From Nemopilema nomurai (taxonomy: Eukaryota > Cnidaria > Scyphozoa > Rhizostomeae > Rhizostomatidae), in NCBI GenBank assembly GCA_003864495.1, contig ML133401.1, positions 496,001-560,000 on the forward strand: a stretch of 64,000 nucleotides of DNA. Reading direction: 5' to 3'. The position numbers and the translations under genes were made by a program. Below are positions 25,473-37,582 of this stretch, piece after piece. The notes below the pieces were generated by a model. That model had not been told where the DNA came from, made no database searches, and worked only from the letters and a program-made list of their open reading frames with translations. Numbering within the stretch: the first letter of the stretch is position 1; every line of letters starts with the position of its first letter.

Positions 25473-28400
25473 CTACAAAAGAGACACTCTGAATTGTCAC
25501 CTTAAATTACGTCACTATGCCAATTGGCATTCTACAGGACCAAAGCATTCAAATAGCATTTACCAGTTAAAACTGTCTGGTAAAGTCCCCATTTCGAATT
25601 TGTACTTGGAGCTCTTTTTCAGGAAACAACATCGATTGTAGTTTCTTGCTCGGATAAATTTCTAACAGAGACTCCAGCAATAGCACCGTAAGCATTGAAC
25701 AGCATTTAAAAATTGGTTGCAAAAGCTGCGAGAAATGGTTTAAAAATATACCAGCTAAAATGTGGTTATTCATCATGAAGTCATGAAGAAAGATTGAGAG
25801 GGCCTTTAGAATACAGAAGAATGGGATGACTTACGTTTACATTGGAGTTCTCCAAGAGATATGTTGTAAGCATTTTGCTTGCATTGGTTGCACTGCCTTC
25901 CAGCCACATTCATGGATGTGTTGCAGATGCATTGACCAGTCACCAAATCACACGTCACTCTGGTGCCATTGACAGTACCAGGCAAATAGCAATTGCAAGC
26001 TGTAACAAAGACGATAGGGGTTTCATTTGCACCAGATGATTAATAATGGAAGCTGCCTATCAAGCAGATCTTGCTGCCATTTCTGTGACGAATTAAGATA
26101 CCACATTTATAAAAGGGTACAATGCACAAGCAAGCTTTAACAAAACTTCTTGTCTCGATTTGAGATGAAAGCAATGGATTCTACAGAAAGTCATTTATGT
26201 AGCTATTGAAAGCTTTGAAAAATTCCAAGCTGCAAATCTCAACAAATATCGTTAGTTTCAAATAGACCTATTACTCGTCTAGAACAAGTCTATCTATTGT
26301 GACAGAGGTACAAAAGCTCGTATTTTCTTTGCAATTCTCACTAACGTTGGCAGCCATTCGGCGATATCTTCCAAAAGCCAGGCATGCACGAATCGCAACT
26401 GGGAGGCATCAAGTTGGGCATGCATCTTTCGCAGCGGTTACCAGCTGTTCCAACGCGGCAATTGCTGCACGAACCGGTTTGTGGATCACAGCTAGTCGAT
26501 CTGCCATTACAGTTGCAGGGGACACAGTTGATGAGGGGTCCTCCGTTGGCCACAGCCCGGGTGTAGCCTAAGAAATGTCAATGGCGATGCTCAATTGTCA
26601 AAGAATGAATATCACGGAAAACAAAAGTCAAGAACGAAAACAAGAGATGAGAGCAACCGTCAGAATAAGGCCAAAGATGTTAATAGATGTCTGGATGAGG
26701 CTTGTACAGGGCAACAAAAAGGTATTTAGGTACTCAAAAAACGATTGTTAGAAAATATATAGCAGAAAACATTCCTTTTTATGATCAGTGTCACCTTGGA
26801 ACTGAAAGAAGTGATAGCGACGTACCTTTGGCGCATCTTTCGCAAGACAGGCCCTCGTACCCAGTCAAGCAAGTGGAATTTTCAACGTGTCGGGCAACCG
26901 AAGCACCAGTGCCCGCTGTTGCATTCGCAGTACCCATCTGGATGCTCCGCAAGGTGACAACAGAGCCACCTTGGAAGTAGTTCATGCCGACATGGATGGC
27001 ACTGAGTTGGCCTAAACAAGATGAGCTCCCGTTACGTCATACTTTTAATGGCTCTCATTGTCCGTGGTCAGGGTACTTTTAGAAGGTTTCTACTAGTAGG
27101 CAAAAGGACTAAAAAGAGCCAAACTTGAAGAGGTATGGCTTTCTCATAGAGACAATAGTGCGGGACATTGCTGGGCTAAAATGTACATGGCTCATTACTG
27201 GGGAGAAGCAAATGAGCCCACTGGGGTAAGTGGCTCATTAGTCAGTAGAGTAAAAGGTACCCCTGTACTGGGTGAGCAATAACAAAACTAACACTACCCT
27301 GGGAAGCCCAAGTGGAATAATCATTGCTGGCCTTTAGCGGTAGATGGGTACTTTTACCTTTAGTTTCAAGACTATCAATCCTTCAATAACATCTTCAATT
27401 TATAGAACATCTCCGTACCTATCAGACTCTTAAAATTGAACTCAGATAATTTGGAACTGTTGGCCATGAACTGCTCGTGTAGACGAAATGAGTAAAAGAA
27501 ATTTGAGGCCAAAATCCTGGGATACAATAGGAAGACTGCTGTGAAGCCTCCTCCGTAGAGCCGGACATGCCACTGCCTCGCATGAAGTGTTTGTGACAAA
27601 GCAAGGAAGCTCATCTGGAAGATAAAAAATTTGCAAAGGTTTTAAATCGGAGGTGGATGAAAGAAGACGCTTTAAAGTTTTCACTTCAGTTATATTAATC
27701 GAAAATCGCTACCACAATTTTTTCGTTCTTTATCTTAAAGTGCTTTTTGATTTCAAAAGCTCTGCTTTTTTAAGGAAGCTTTGAATAAAGCAAGACAGGC
27801 TTTCTAGACTTTTAAATTCTCCAAATTCTCCAAAGAAAGCCAACGCCTCCATAAGATATATCGAATGGAGCAACTTTCTAAGCACTTCAATTTCAAGAAA
27901 TTACTAACCTCAATGGTGAACAGCTGCCCGTACGAATTGAGCTGATTGCCAAGATAGCGAGAGGGTGCACTCAGGAATCGAATCCTGCTGCCTTCGTCGA
28001 TGTACTGTAGGCCATTGGGAGTAAGCTGAATGAAGCTGGAGGCCGTGGATCCGTCTTCGTTGATCAGAACCCAGCCATCATGGCGACTTACTGAAATTGA
28101 GATCAGCGTGAAAAATAACAAGGAAATAAAGCAAATCAAAAACTACAGTGAAAAAGATCATAGCACGTTTTCTCTTGTTGAAAACAGTGGAGCATTGGAA
28201 AATTAATACATGTATCAGTCGAATTATTGCAAATGTCAGTTCTGTCTGCCTTCCAATATTTGAGCTACATCAACATTTCCACATTTGTCTTCATTAGGGC
28301 CAAAAATTTGAATATAACTTGTTCGTACATTTTAAGTCTCCTTCAACAAAGACAGAAACTACACCCCGATGCACACTACCTTTCCGAAAAGATTCAAATC

Positions 28401-31400
28401 TGTCACAGAATTTTTCATTCAAAGAAATATCTCAGTTAATAAGTTAGATTGAATAGATATAATCAATTCTTGTTTAATCAGATCGCAGCGAAGATAACAA
28501 GAATCTTTAAACTGCACAAAGACAAGATAATTTCTAGGGAATTGACTAATTTCTAGGAAGATCTTTATTGATCATCATCAGCGAAAAGCGAATTTAAAGA
28601 ACACTTACAAGTGAAGTTGCTGGTGATAGCAGAATTCGAAAGGTGCGTGGCTGGGAGACAGGAAACGAGGTGCCCGAACCCATAACAAGACTGACATCCA
28701 CTAGGATTCGAAGCAGTCAGTGAAAATGTCGACGGTTTACAGCTTCCACACTTGATACCCTGTGTATTCGCCTTGCAGAAGCAACTTCCCGTTGTCTGGT
28801 TACACACTGGAGTGAGGCTACCAGCCAGAGAACACCCGCAGGCTGCAAACAAGCAGTGATACATACAGCGAGTGAATCATGCATGAAAGCGAGACTACAT
28901 GAAAATGACTCAGGCTCAAAATCATATATTATCAGCATATACAGTAATATATTTATCTGCAGGATCTATCAAATGAACAACAAGATGCATCAAACATATT
29001 TGAAAGCAGACTAGCTATGCGCACCGGCAGAGATTAAGACGCAAGTTTAAAGTGCTGCTACTATTTCTTATCTGAAGATGTCATGAAAATTGATTCATAT
29101 AACCGGTTGGGAGACAAAACAGTGGTTGAATACACGCCATAACAAACCCAAAGAATGAAGGCAACCAAAAAACTGGTTTTTCAAAAAAACAGCCCATTCA
29201 TGCTACTCTATTCCATAAAACATGGAAGGATTGACGGTTTTTTGGTACGAGTCTTGGCTAGTCCGATGGTTCCAAAGGACTGAGCCAAATAAAATACATA
29301 TGTTTCTCATCACATGAAGGAAAGGTAATTTACTGCATAAAATGTTTAAATCATTTTGAACGATATAAAAAATGACGTTAAGACGGAATATCCAAAGAGA
29401 TTGATCTACTAGACATCCTCCTTAATACAGTCAGTATTAATGTGAACATCATTCTCGATCGTTCTGCTAAACAACAGACAATCTAGGTGATAGATATTTT
29501 GCTGTAGCATATATGATAATGACATAGAATGGGGCTTATGAACAAACTGAAGCAACTTCACTTCTAGGTTAGCATAGTTTTAGACAATTGTACTAGAGAT
29601 GCTTGTTGATTGTATGCCAGAGATACAATCAGATGCTTATGATCATTGATAAAAGAAAATATGGTAACTTACCAAAACAACCAGTGCTGTGGTTGCCGTA
29701 ATAGCCTGGCAGGCAATGTTCACATCGACGACCCCCGTAACCAGGTTTACAGCTGCACTGCCCACCATACTGCTCGCAAGTGCTGGGACTATTGGATCCG
29801 GGGGTCCAACAGTCACAGGCTGTATAAGATTCAAGAAAAAAGTAATCAATATGCTGTAACTAATTAATGGTGTTTGGAAAAGCAAATGATGAACAAAGTT
29901 ACCGCAATAACGTGATCGCAAAAAAATATTGTTTATGTGAGTTGCCTTTATCTGGCAGCAAAGTTGGAGAAAGCTGGAAAAGTATATCCGAGCAACATAC
30001 CTAATGTTCCGTTATACATTGTGACGCTGATACTGAATACATATTTCCGACACTGGGCTGGTAGTGAGAATGTGGTCGAAAGGCTCCTTGAAAGCTCATA
30101 GCAGTTCTGGATCTGACTTTGCACTGCTGACGATTGTGTGTTGTAATATGAATTCCTGGCTAAATCTGGCATCAAAACCACGGAATCAATCACTATAGGC
30201 CATGGAGATCCTGAGTTACTGCCAGTGAGATAGCTCATGGTCAGCCTGTAATTTACCCCAGCGTTCAACAGCAGAGTTGAGGAATCATTCCACGTTTTAG
30301 CCTCACCAACACTGAGAGACCCAATTGAGACCTGGGTGGATTTTATCTGAGAGTTGAGTTGATTGAAAACAGCGACTGTCAGGTTCCACTGCGAGGGAGC
30401 ATCCGTATTCAGAGCATATGCAGATACAGAAGTGGTCCCAGACCAAGATAATGACTCTGCGCCGTATAGGAACAGAGCACTGTGCCAGAAGGCAGGGTAC
30501 AACGAATATCGGACAATCATCGAATATTGATACGTGATAGGTACTTGAAAGGAGTAGACTATTGAGTGGCTTGGCATTAGTTTAATCTGGCCGATACCTG
30601 AAAAAGAAAGACACTGTGGAGTTCGTACAACATACCTCTTGAATGAAGGAATGAGGTCCGCCATTGGCATAAAAATATTCTAAGCTTCTTTAAAATGATA
30701 GCTTGACAGAATTTATAAAAAAATAAAGATAGATGTCTAAACATGAACATAGAAACACGCAATAGTTTAGTGTAGCAACCCTAGAAGAAATAGTGTGAAT
30801 GAACTCTACCAAGGGCGGACTAGTGGAGACTCAAATCCTGAATTTGCAATTTATCTCTCCAAATAGTCTATTCAGCTTCAAAAAAATCATCCTCAGTTTC
30901 TTGAGAAGAAGGCTTGAACTGTGTTCCACTCACCTAAAAAAAGAGATCTGTAGCCTCTTTGCAGCCAGAGGTACTCGTGACGCTGTTGTGACAACATCTC
31001 AACTTCATAACTTATGTGTGTAAAGTTTGGAAAGTAAAATCCAGTGCTGACATTAGAGCATTGCCTTCCTGTTATTCCGCGTCTGCAGGTACACAGGCCT
31101 AAAACGATTTACATTCAATGATATCACATTGATTTAAGAGCAAGGCCTCTCTAATAATTGTTTGAAGAAGAAAATTCGGAGACAATGACTTGCTCTACTC
31201 GTTCTTCAAAACAAGCTTAGCATTAAAAAATTAAAGCATACTCAGTCATTGAACTCCAAAAGCGAAAATCTATTAACCAACAAACCATCTGAGAGCAGTT
31301 CGCACCACACAATTGAGACATGGCTTATTTGGTAATGAATCGACTATTGTCACGACAATGGGCCTATGAGTCTTTGCTTCCACCCACCCCTCTTGCCTAA

Positions 31401-34400
31401 AGTGTTGCTTATGAATGGAGAGTTGAAAAGTAAAAAGGTTCGTCTATCAACTGTCCTTCTCAGCCAAGTTTGTCTCTGGCGTTTGGACACTTTCTTTGAG
31501 TGGAGCTCTTAAAATAAAGAAAAAGAACGGAAACGATATAAGTAAAACGGGAATTGGTACCATTTGTTTTATCACAAACAGGATATCCTCCGGCTGAATC
31601 GCATCTGCATGACTGGCAGTCCATCGAAGTGTTTCTTGGAAAAGAGTAGAAAGTGTCCTTGCATTCGGAGCAAGCCCTTCCTTGCGTGTTCGGCTTGCAT
31701 TGGCATTGACCAGTGTAGGGGTTACAAGTTTGATTGCTGCCAATTGTCCCGTAGATATTACACAAACAATCTGGACGAAAAGATGTGGATAAATATAATA
31801 AACAACAATTTTCTTTATTCTGAATATAGTCTTATTGTGACAAGAAATTTTGTGCTTGATGTGGTATTGTCTTAATGTAGTGGAAGTACTGAGCAAAGGC
31901 ACACTATAATTGCTGCTTCTACGCAATCAGGAAAAACTTGTGGACTCAGCCATAGTAATATGTATAAAAAACCGTACATGACGTATTCGAATCCTGGCGT
32001 AAAAATCACCTAATAAATGCCACCGTAAATACATTAAATCTACAAGCCTCAAATGAACGCCTATGATTCAAATCGTCACGTGGCTTACTTTTGCTGCTAG
32101 CAAAGGAGCGAACGAAGAGCCCTGAGGAAAGTCTGTCTTAATCGCTAGACAATTTACTCTTGTTCCTTTTAAAATTGGACCTCTTATTCATGCATATCAC
32201 GTGAACTGCTCTTTTCTAGTGCAATATAAGGATCATCGTTTCTCCAAATATCGCAAACACATCAATCTCAAACAATCAAAAGAGACACTACCCAATAAAA
32301 CATATTTTGAAGTTAGAATGCTTGCGTAAAGGGGAGGGGGTAAAGGCAAAAGGACAGTGGCAAACCAATAGTAAAACAAAAGATATGCTCTTTTACTGAG
32401 GGCAAGAGAAGCAGATGCTTCCCCACTTCTGGTGACATTTGACTTATTTAACTCTCGGAACGTGCGTTGCTTACGCAGTGGCACTTACCAAGGCAATCCC
32501 CTATTGGCTGCATCGCGAAGCCCCACTTCCCAGGAAGACACTGATCGCACTTGCGTCCGTACACGCCTGGTTTACAGTTGCACTGACCAAGCTGTTGAGT
32601 GTTGCTGGCAGACTGCAAACAACTTCCATTGTCCCGTACACCAAACATGAAACAGTCACATGCTGGGGCAAACGAAGACAAAGTCTTCTTCAACATATAA
32701 GCTGCTCACTTTTAGCCTGCTACAACAACTCACTAATCGCAATAGCCTATGTAGTTTTTTGTACATGAGCACATAGATTGAACCGATAAAGTTGCAGCAA
32801 CAAAATATTATTGGTTATCAAGAATAGTGTTAACGTGAAATGAACAGCAAAGGCAACGATAGTGCGATATTTGATTACACAAGTTCAACGTATTTCACAT
32901 ATTTCTATTTTAGAATAAAAAAAATTGAATGCTAATGAAATGCCATTATGCTTGAATTATCAACCTGTTCGAAGACAGTGTTTAGAGAAAGATACTTTAC
33001 CACATTAGGAGATGGGGAGGAAGGGTAGCTATTCAGAAATAAATGGCTATGCAATGTGACATGTATACTGGCATTTGGCACTCACGAAGACAAACCCTGA
33101 CGTCTGACAATGGTTTTGCAATATCTCTGTAGAACCTGTCTGCACATAGCTCACAGCTGGATCCAGTTGTGTTGTGCTTGCAGCTTTGACACACACCAAA
33201 ACCAAGAGCGGGACTGAAAATGCATGCTGACGCATGTTCATAGCACTGGCACTCTGAAAAGAAAAGAATGCAGCTCCAGACCAACCCATAAAACTTTCTT
33301 TAGCAGATTCCATTTTGCAATCTTCGCTAAATTTATAATTTAAATGAGGGCTCTTTTCCACTGGAAGCTATATTTCTGTTTATCCAAACAATGAGTTCCT
33401 ACAAACTGTCCAGAGGAGAATTAATGGGTCTTAATCTTCCTACCAAGTCATAATTGTTATTAAGTTAGCATGATTCCCAAAGACTTTTTTGCAGGTAAGG
33501 TAACGCAAAATATTTAAATAAGATACGAAATGTTCAGGTGGCATGAAAGCAAGTTGGTGAATCTTTCTCTTGTAGTACTTTGACTTTTTCACTGCATTAA
33601 TCAGCTATGCACATAATATTCGCTCAACCAATCACTGTGCCGGAAGTTCAGTAGGAACTCTAGCTATATGACAACTCTAATTTATTTCAGTACTTTGTAC
33701 AAAAATGATGCTGTAAATTATATAGGCTAACTCACTAATTTCAATCAATTAAATTTTGATCGATTTTTTGTAATGATCTAAAATGACGTTCCTGTCATAT
33801 GCCATCAAATTTTTTTTAAATCACAAAAAAATTAAAAGAAGTTAGTCAAGGGCCTACTTTGGCAAACATTTGGATCAGTATCATTTCCGGGCATCCATTT
33901 GCGGTTGTTATACAAAGGCAAACAGAATTCACAGTCTTTTCCAGTTGTAAAATGCTTGCAATCACAAGACTCTGTCCCATTCCGAAAATCGCAGTACTCT
34001 GCATGTCCATGACAATGACATCTTGCATCCACCACAATGTCTGAAATAGCATAGTAATACTGATTCAAAGTTACTGTACTGTCTATATTTTCCCTGCCAT
34101 CTGTCCCTGGGTATTCAAGAAGCAGTCTAACATCAGTTGCTGCAAGGTAACTCTGCACACTTGGGTCTAGGTAATCCTTGTTTTGATACCTTATCAGCCT
34201 GGTATCAAATACAACCATTCCACCAACATATGGTAGCTCACTGCTAAACTTCTGTGTGCAAGTGGCCTGAAATCTATTTGCTGTATTTATAACAGGGTCT
34301 GCAACTAAGCCATAAGAGCTTTGGCAATTCTTAGCAAAGAACTGGTAATTACTCCAGGTGCTTCCATAATCTGAAGATCTCTGGATCACCATTCGCTTCG

Positions 34401-34908
34401 GCCGAATGGAATAAAAGGTCACCCTAACACCACCAGAAACCAGGTACAGCTTCTTGAAGCTGATGGTAACATTGACTTTTGGAGGACTTGCTAGAGTCGC
34501 AAGGCCAAGAACTTTCATTTGCCACCAACTTGAAGACTGCCACCGGGTTATATTTGTTGGATTGTGAAAATCAACCATGTTTCGTGCAGGATAGCTGTTC
34601 TTTTGGCGTGTACCATTACAAGTCTTGCACCTATCTTGACCGCCACCAATCTGACAGAATGTCTCAGCAGGACTACCACAAGTGTCGGTTGCATTAACAT
34701 CCCGGTTCAAAGCAACATTCTTTGGATATGTGAGGCATGTCTTTGCAATACCCTTACTGTCATAGCATGCACTTTGTGTGCTTGTCTGTCCCCTGGCAAA
34801 CTCTAAGTTTGCAGCAGCCAGAAGCAAGAAAAATAAAACCATGCCTCGAACAAAAGCAGAGGTCTTTCTTTGAATATGAAATAACAGCAGTTCTGTAATT
34901 TTTGGCAT
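22501..34908 (-). CDS. Laminin chain with both L4B and L4A domains (laminin gene 2)
   Basis: Secreted laminin of 1822 aa. Exons (-): 33858-34908, 33086-33253, 32489-32662, 31561-31770, 30934-31098, 30001-30597, 29673-29819, 28609-28842, 27909-28090, 27419-27614, 26826-27011, 26346-26567, 25835-25999, 24694-25472, 23863-24201, 23398-23541, 22501-23010. The stop is TAG at 22503-22501. The donor at 31560 (GTACCA) is the weakest site, but phase and LE homology require it. Domains: LN to about 296; LE1-4 plus half an LE; L4B about 560-770; two LE; split LE with L4A about 915-1080; three LE starting CAKGYTR; coil 1233-1822 beginning with CPPC and ending [11 protein letters not shown]. The ATG at 34908 gives a 22-residue extension before the hydrophobic core; the in-frame ATG at 34842 ([18 protein letters not shown]) makes a more ordinary signal peptide. 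It is paralogous to laminin gene 1, lying head-to-tail. Confidence 0.93.
23824..23858. repeat. CAA/CAC-rich microsatellite in a laminin gene 2 intron
   Basis: An imperfect trinucleotide tract (AACCACAACTACAACAGCAACAAC...) just inside the intron after exon 23863-24201. It lies immediately downstream of that exon's splice donor. Confidence 0.7.
26881..28077 (-). other. L4A domain region of laminin gene 2
   Basis: Spread over the exons 27909-28090, 27419-27614 and the first part of 26826-27011. Signatures: [30 protein letters not shown], the GGGF and RLHEQF stretch, [20 protein letters not shown] and [12 protein letters not shown], matching the full length of an L4A domain. Gene 1 encodes the same domain in one exon. 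Confidence 0.88.
30001..31045 (-). other. L4B domain region of laminin gene 2
   Basis: Exons 30934-31098 and 30001-30597. Signatures: [20 protein letters not shown] (the vP..Y.yviRY core), [28 protein letters not shown], then directly ACDC...GGQCSCKPG. The IDSVVLMP string is close to that of canonical beta chains, so the L4B assignment is firm. The phase-1 intron inside it is at a different place from that of gene 1. Confidence 0.9.
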
Positions 34909-35163
34909 TTTCCACGTCTAAGTGCAGCTCAAAAACAGCAAAATACAAGCAGCTACATCACCTGAAAATAGCTGACTCCAATCTCCAGCATGTGTCACAA
35001 CAGAGCTTTCAAGACTTGAAAGAATCCTTTAGACTATAACAGAGCAAAACACACCATATACATGGCCTTTCTGCTTCGCAATGAACTCGTAGAGCAAGCC
35101 AGCAAACTCCTGCAGCTAATTGCTCACTGTCGCTAGCAGCATAGGTCTTTAATTTCCAGGGGG

Positions 35164-35215
35164 TCAAGATATCACCAGCAGTACACGATGATTCATGTAC
35201 AGGGTGATATCTTGA
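35164..35215. repeat. 13-bp perfect inverted repeat with a semi-palindromic loop
   Basis: TCAAGATATCACC at 35164-35176 pairs with GGTGATATCTTGA at 35203-35215. The 26-base loop is itself partly palindromic, with GTAC at both ends of a 20-base stretch. It lies about 250 bp upstream of the laminin gene 2 start. Confidence 0.8.
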
Positions 35216-36087
35216 TTCATTGCCTTCTATTAATAATGTAAATGTTATTCGTATGAACTTTGTCTTAGAATAACAATTCGTTCAGTTTGTATAAGCATCG
35301 GTGTAACATTTGTGATGAGCAGTCTACGGTATTGTAGTTAAGCAATCAAGCAAATATTTTGCATATTCGCCAAACAGTCCGTTAAAATTACATCAATTTT
35401 TTACTGGTAAAAAATTTTCAATGTTAACCGAATGTGGAAGCAAAGGAATAAAATAAGATGTTGTCTACAAGCATGTTTGAACTCGCAAACTGTTTATAGC
35501 TGCTTCTGGAGAAAGCAATCAAATAGGCCATCTAAGCAGAACTCGTAGATCACGGAGTAAAACTCCCCCTGGCTGAATTCGCATCGTGATTTTACCAGTA
35601 GTGAGTCAGGCATGGAAGAAGCGTCCACAGTCAAAAGATAACTGATGAATACGGGCACCTCGTGTTCGCCCGCGTAGCCACTTCCAAGACGTAAAACACC
35701 ATTCAGTCAAATATGGAGATTGTCAATTAAACACCGACAGCAATTCAACGATGATTCATCAATGTTGTATTGTTACTTATCAACGTCTATGAAATTTGCG
35801 CGACAGAACAGAGCACTCGAGTAAGAGTTGGGGCAAAAAGTCCGTTGTAGCTTGCCTGACGTATCCGAATGTCATTCCAAATGAAAAAAATCACTCATTC
35901 GTATCAGTGTGAAAATTTCTTATCATGACACACAATATTGACTTCCAGATCTCAGAAAAAAACGATTATTTTTTTTAAAAATTATCGAGACTCATCCTAG
36001 TGGCAACCCGCAATTGGCGCGAAAGACGCTATCACAGGGCAACAATGCAGCATATTGTGTCTTGCCCTCTTGATTTGCCAAGAGCCC

Positions 36088-36232
36088 AGGAACAATAGCC
36101 TTATAACCAGACCCAACAAGACCCCGATCTCAAAGGAAATAGTGTTTCTTTTTCTTTTGAAAATTACTGTTTGAAAATTAGAAAATTACTATTTCCTTTG
36201 ATGTCGGCGTCTGGTTATCAGGCTAAGGAACA
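36088..36232. mobile_element. Small foldback element
   Basis: The left arm, about 36088-36143, matches the reverse complement of 36187-36232. Shared blocks are GGAACAA, AGCCTTATAACCAGAC against AGCCTGATAACCAGAC, and TCAAAGGAAATAGT, with a short indel between them. A 43-base AT-rich spacer lies inside. It resembles a short foldback MITE. Confidence 0.6.
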
Positions 36233-36302
36233 ACAGATAACTTAACAAAGGACAAAATAATTTATTTCGAGATAGGTTGCTAAATAATATGCATGCTTCC
36301 AT

Positions 36303-36338
36303 CATAGTCAATAGAAAAAGATTTTTCTATTGACTATG
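36303..36338. repeat. Near-perfect hairpin, 17-bp arms
   Basis: CATAGTCAATAGAAAAA (36303-36319) and its exact reverse complement (36322-36338) are separated by two bases. No U-tract, promoter or gene end is nearby, so I do not read it as a bacterial-type terminator. Confidence 0.85.
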
Positions 36339-36659
36339 CTTCCATGGAACCAATAAATAGAAAAACATACGATGGCCTGATTACAAGCCCTGGATTACAA
36401 GCAGGGTTTCCAAGTCAAACGCAACCACAAAGAAGTATTCTCCGATTCGGGTTGGCGTGTATATATTTTCACTGCACCAGCAAATTCCATTGGAGTGTAT
36501 AGGAAAAGCTAAATTTCTAGAATGGGTTAATTCGCAGCCTGACGCTCCAAACACTCAGAAACTTTCGGCACAGATTAATTTAAACATGAAGATTCCAATT
36601 CTATGATCCATTTTTGCCATATATGAAGATAAAAAATTGCTCGAGTCCGAAAATTATTG

Positions 36660-36700
36660 GAATATCTATATACTATATACATATATCTATATATCATAAG
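36660..36700. repeat. TA-rich microsatellite-like tract
   Basis: A stretch of alternating ATAT/CTATA sequence (ATATCTATATACTATATACA and similar), intergenic. Confidence 0.7.
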
Positions 36701-37530
36701 TGATACGGTTAGCCTTACAACTTTTGATCCTTTTAGCTAGACGATCTCAAAGTTATCCGGCATCATTTAAACGGGCTATCCGGTTGACTTTTGATACGGA
36801 TCGACAACAAGGCGGCAGTTTTGATAGGCGTTCTTCTGGAAATCGAAGCCAGGATGGCTGCAAAGCCACATTCTCCTAGCTAGATATATTAAAAGTGGGA
36901 AAGCTATGAACCAGGTATCCGGAAATATCAAATATGTTTGCTTGTAAATACAAAACTCGACCGAGGCATTGAGACTGATCAAGACATCGTGTTTATGAAA
37001 CTTAACGCCTTGCAATCCCTTTTAGCCATAGCCACTCAGATCAGAAGGAGATTAGCTACAAACGGCCTACCAATAAAATTATGGCAATATATCATTTCTT
37101 TAATTTCCATCTTTTGGCATTTTAATTCGTTTTCTTGGAGTGGGCTAAGGCTCCGAAATATATTATTATTCTGTTGTATATTAAGAATCCCTTGTAAAAG
37201 AACACTGCGTGCAGGACTATCAAGATGTCCTACGCGCCAACAGAATTCCCCAATCTTACTAGACATTTTGGTACTGTATCATCTATTATTATCACAGATC
37301 AGTGATTATTATCCTCTACGCCAGGAAGTTTTACAATCAAAGCTACTGCTGTGCCCTTTGGTGTGAGGTTCAGACGTGGATTAGAGCTTACTGAAACGAC
37401 AAAAATACATGCCTGTCTGGACCGAAGTTCAACATTCTAGAGCATCAATAAATGGTTTCAAAATGGATGAAGCTTCGATTGTGAACATTTATTCTGCAAA
37501 CTTGTTTTAGTGCTATAGAGGAAGGAAAAC

Positions 37531-37582
37531 GCGGGATATCCCGCAGGCTAGCCTACATCGCGTCAGCAACCGCTCTGATTGG
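37531..37582 (+). promoter_or_regulatory. Candidate KLHDC10 promoter elements: GCGGGATATCCCGC palindrome and inverted CCAAT box
   Basis: A perfect 14-bp palindrome, GCGGGATATCCCGC (37531-37544), and ATTGG (the reverse of CCAAT, 37578-37582) lie 80-130 bp upstream of the KLHDC10 start codon. No TATA box is seen. Both motifs are visible in the sequence; their role is inferred from position only. Confidence 0.35.

Noticed and set aside
36303..36338. Hairpin as a transcription terminator
   Set aside because: No gene ends here and the genome is eukaryotic; intrinsic terminators do not apply.
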